NCBI GenBank assembly: GCA_021774955.1
Contig: JAJFIN010000253.1
Coordinates: 1-24,643 of the forward strand
DNA from: Alphaproteobacteria bacterium
Lineage (GTDB): Bacteria > Pseudomonadota > Alphaproteobacteria > M2410
Direction of reading: 5' to 3'
DNA length: 24,643 nucleotides
A program made the translations under genes and the position numbers. Positions 22,394-24,643 of the stretch are shown in pieces; position 1 is the stretch's first letter; the number at the start of each line of letters is the position of its first letter. Under the pieces are notes generated by a model. The model did not search any database. It was not told the origin of the DNA and worked only from the letters and a program-made list of their open reading frames with translations.

Positions 22394-22570
22394 TTAACCC
22401 TGGGTCGTTGCAGCTTTGCTGGTGTTAGCTTCAAGATCTGCCACTCTTTTTTGCGCGTGACGGTAAGATCTGAGGCTCACCAGGACAAAACCGGCCAAGA
22501 TAACAACCGACAAAACATAAGCCGGCCAGATATAGCCACCATAGCCATCCATTGAAAAGAATTCAGCCAT
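22394..22570 (-). CDS. ccmD: Heme exporter protein CcmD
   Basis: A 58-residue single-pass membrane protein that helps release holo-CcmE from the CcmABC complex in the family. The sequence begins MAEFFSMDGYGGYIWPAYVL; the GGY-x-x-[FW]-[IVP]-x-x-[AS]-[YF] pattern is the CcmD signature. One hydrophobic segment follows (YVLSVVILAGFVLVSL), then a basic, charged tail (RSYRHAQKRVADLEAN). Its start overlaps the end of ccmC by 8 bases, so translation is coupled. It is too short for many gene finders. Confidence 0.92.
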   Translation of the reverse strand: MAEFFSMDGYGGYIWPAYVLSVVILAGFVLVSLRSYRHAQKRVADLEANTSKAATTQG

Positions 22571-23306
22571 AAGATTTAACCTGCTCCCCGACGCGAACCT
22601 GGGCCATGTGCAAGCTCCGCATGCGCCGATTAAGGATCTCCGTGCGCGTCCTCAGAAGCACAAGGGTTGCAAAGAACATCACATATCCAGCCATCATGAT
22701 CAAAAGCGGCCATAAAAAACTAGGATCGATGCTCGGCCCGTCAAGTTTCGCCAGGCTTGCTGGTTGGTGCAACGTGTTCCACCATTCCACCGAAAACTTG
22801 ATAATCGGAATATTGATGACCCCGACGATGGCCAATATTGCGGCTGCACGGGCTGCACGTGTCGGCTCATCAATCGCCTCCCAAAGCGCGATATAACCAA
22901 TATACAAAAACAGCTGAACGAGAGCCGAAGTAAGCCGTGCATCCCAAACCCACCACGTCCCCCACATGGGCTGCCCCCATAGAGCCCCGGTTGCCAGCAT
23001 CAGAACGGCAAAACACGCACCGATCGGTGCTGCCGCTTTGGCGGCCATATCGGCAACCGGATGTTTCCACGCCAAGCCGACGATGCTCGCCACAGCCATG
23101 AACGCGTAAACAAATGTTGTCATCAAAGCCGCCGGGACGTGAACAAACATGATCCGTACGGTTTCGCTTTGCTGATAATCTTTCGGCGCGACAAACAAAG
23201 CGAGATAGAGGCCTAACACCAGCAGAAAACCCGCAACACCTGAAAAATAGGGCAACAAGCGCCCGCTTAAGTCCATGAAACGTTTTGGATTGGCGTGAAT
23301 AAGCAT
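22563..23306 (-). CDS. ccmC: Heme exporter protein CcmC
   Basis: Inner-membrane protein that presents heme to CcmE during c-type cytochrome maturation. It is 247 residues from ATG 23306; a GTG two codons upstream is less likely because GAAAG is spaced correctly for the ATG. About six transmembrane segments are seen. The tryptophan-rich heme-handling signature is WGQPMWGTWWVWDARLTS, and MFVHVPAALMTTFVYAFMAV contains one of the conserved histidines. The C-terminus RTRTEILNRRMRSLHMAQ is typical. It lies 57 bp after ccmB. Confidence 0.96.
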   Translation of the reverse strand: MLIHANPKRFMDLSGRLLPYFSGVAGFLLVLGLYLALFVAPKDYQQSETVRIMFVHVPAALMTTFVYAFMAVASIVGLAWKHPVADMAAKAAAPIGACFAVLMLATGALWGQPMWGTWWVWDARLTSALVQLFLYIGYIALWEAIDEPTRAARAAAILAIVGVINIPIIKFSVEWWNTLHQPASLAKLDGPSIDPSFLWPLLIMMAGYVMFFATLVLLRTRTEILNRRMRSLHMAQVRVGEQVKSYG

Positions 23307-23363
23307 CGGCACTTTCTAAACTGCCCCTAATGTCATCGCAAGGACAACATGGGGCTCACATTG

Positions 23364-24056
23364 TTACGTCATATTTAGTTTCAGAGCGCCGGCCGCAGCG
23401 ATCGGTGCCACCACAATGGCAATCAACGTCGTTGCCAGCAGAAGCGCCATACTTGAATTCCACATCGAACCTTCGGCAATAGAACCCACACCGAAAATCA
23501 AAATGGGTACGCACAAGGGCAGTGACAACAGAGAAAGCAGAAGCCCACCCCGCCTCAATCCCATGGTCAGAGCTGCCGCAATCGAACCAATGAGACTAAG
23601 ACCCGGCGTCCCGATTACCAACGCCAAGATGAGCGCCCCAAATGACGGCCCTGGCAAATTTAAAAGCAGGCCCAAAATGGGCGCAACCGCAATCAATGGC
23701 AAAGCCGTCGTCAACCAAAAAGCCACGACTTTTGCCAACACCAAAACCGGAAGCGGCAGTGGTAATAGAAAGAAGAGCTCCATCGAGCCGTCTTCAAAGT
23801 CGGCTTGAAACAACCGGTCGAGCGACAACAATGAGGCCAGCAAAACACCCACCCAAATCATTCCGCTGGCAATAACAGAAAGGACTTCCGGCTGCGGACC
23901 AACCCCTAATGGCACCAAGCTCACAACAATGATAAAAAACACCGCGGCGAGGAAACCGCTGCCGCCAATACGCGCGGATAAAACCATATCACGCGCGATC
24001 ATGCTTTTAACAATTGGAAGTAAGCCCGGTTGAGATTGCGTGTTTAAAGAGCTCAT
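23364..24056 (-). CDS. ccmB: Heme exporter protein CcmB
   Basis: Membrane subunit of the CcmAB ABC-type complex, which uses ATP to release holo-CcmE from CcmC. It is 230 residues with about six hydrophobic segments. Family landmarks are IARDMVLSARIGGSGFLAAV, the DRLFQADFEDGSMELFFLLP loop, and GTPGLSLIGSIAAALTMGLR. The start ATG overlaps the ccmA stop as ATGA, giving four bases of overlap and coupled translation. Confidence 0.96.
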   Translation of the reverse strand: MSSLNTQSQPGLLPIVKSMIARDMVLSARIGGSGFLAAVFFIIVVSLVPLGVGPQPEVLSVIASGMIWVGVLLASLLSLDRLFQADFEDGSMELFFLLPLPLPVLVLAKVVAFWLTTALPLIAVAPILGLLLNLPGPSFGALILALVIGTPGLSLIGSIAAALTMGLRRGGLLLSLLSLPLCVPILIFGVGSIAEGSMWNSSMALLLATTLIAIVVAPIAAAGALKLNMT

Positions 24057-24643
24057 GCGATCTCCATCAGAAACTCTCCGTGCGGAGATGAAAGATGCAT
24101 GGTTTTCAACGCGTCAATCTTTAGGTCAACATGGCTTGAGGCGAGTAACAAGCCTCCTTGTTGGATGTGTTCCGCAATCAAAGTTTCAACCAGCGTCACA
24201 CCATCTTGGTCCAAGCTCGTCGTTGGCTCATCCAGCAACCAAAGTGGCCGGTCGACCAATAGTAGGCGCGCCATGGAAAGACGCCGCCTCTGCCCGGCAG
24301 ATAAAAACTGCCCTGGCACATCGCGCAAATGATCGAGCGATAAACGTTCCAACACGGCTGGCACTTGTGCTCCGGCGCCATATAGCTGCGCCCAGAAATT
24401 CAAATTCTCAAACACCGTTAGAACGGGCTTCAACGCATCGGCGTGGCCAACATAATGAAGAACATTGCCCTCAGCTGGATCAAATGCGTGACCCGCACCC
24501 GCCTCTTCGCGCCATTCTATGGATCCTGATTGATAATCGACAAATCCGGCCAGCACCCGTAGCAGCGTCGACTTCCCAACGCCGTTCGGTCCGCGCACCA
24601 AAACGGGTTCTCCTAGTTTGAGTTCAAAACTCAAATCTTCAAG
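24053..24643 (-). CDS. ccmA: Heme exporter ATP-binding protein CcmA, 5' end outside window
   Basis: ATPase of the CcmAB complex. About 197 codons are visible and the frame is open to the window edge, so the first residues are missing only because the sequence ends. The Walker A motif is GPNGVGKSTLLRVLAG, the ABC signature LSAGQRRRLSMARLLL and Walker B LWLLDEPTTSLD, followed by an HVDLK switch-histidine region. The FLSAGQRRR signature and the position before ccmB mark it as CcmA rather than another ABC ATPase. Confidence 0.95.
   Translation of the reverse strand, partial: LEDLSFELKLGEPVLVRGPNGVGKSTLLRVLAGFVDYQSGSIEWREEAGAGHAFDPAEGNVLHYVGHADALKPVLTVFENLNFWAQLYGAGAQVPAVLERLSLDHLRDVPGQFLSAGQRRRLSMARLLLVDRPLWLLDEPTTSLDQDGVTLVETLIAEHIQQGGLLLASSHVDLKIDALKTMHLSSPHGEFLMEIA

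Overview
The window looks like chromosomal DNA of an alphaproteobacterium. The evidence is the gene order ffh-rpsP-rimM-trmD-rplS-leuC-leuD-leuB-asd on the minus strand, the plus-strand series dapF-mtaB-ftsY-yciB, and a ccmA-ccmB-ccmC-ccmD cytochrome c maturation set. Proteins in all these blocks read as ordinary full-length members of their families. No genus can be named from the sequence alone.

Layout. 1-476: 5' part of a CitE-like CoA-ester lyase running off the left edge. 592-2811: a molybdopterin oxidoreductase. 3021-3881: a class I methyltransferase of the leucine carboxyl methyltransferase type. 3999-8217: asd, leuB, leuD and leuC, transcribed leftward from a good promoter just upstream of leuC. 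8334-11975: rplS, trmD, rimM, rpsP and ffh, transcribed leftward from a strong-looking promoter at 12125-12153. 12175-16197: a variable segment holding a VOC protein, an AT-rich orphan membrane protein, a mosaic of palindromic repeats and a secreted prolyl oligopeptidase. 16341-20227: dapF, mtaB, ftsY and yciB, the first three overlapping. 20247-20828: a NUDIX hydrolase. 21067-21900: a MarR-type winged-helix protein fused to a long lysine-rich tail. 21977-22303: a small charged protein. 22394-24643: ccmD, ccmC, ccmB and partial ccmA.

How the genes work together. leuCDB make leucine; asd and dapF belong to the aspartate/diaminopimelate pathway. Ffh and FtsY are the signal recognition particle GTPase and its receptor, placed on divergent transcripts with the variable segment between them. 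RpsP, RimM, TrmD, RplS and MtaB are ribosome components or tRNA modification enzymes. CcmABCD act in heme delivery for c-type cytochromes.

Most notable: (1) the MarR-like protein whose C-terminal half is about 21 tandem KKKAT-type pentapeptides, an architecture that resembles a eukaryotic linker histone (winged helix plus lysine-rich tail); (2) several families of palindromic intergenic elements, including two copies of a MITE-like element with terminal inverted repeats, and a 27-bp perfect inverted repeat abutting asd; (3) an AT-rich orphan gene with a possible bacterial PH-like domain. No rRNA, tRNA, CRISPR array, intact transposase or phage gene was recognised.
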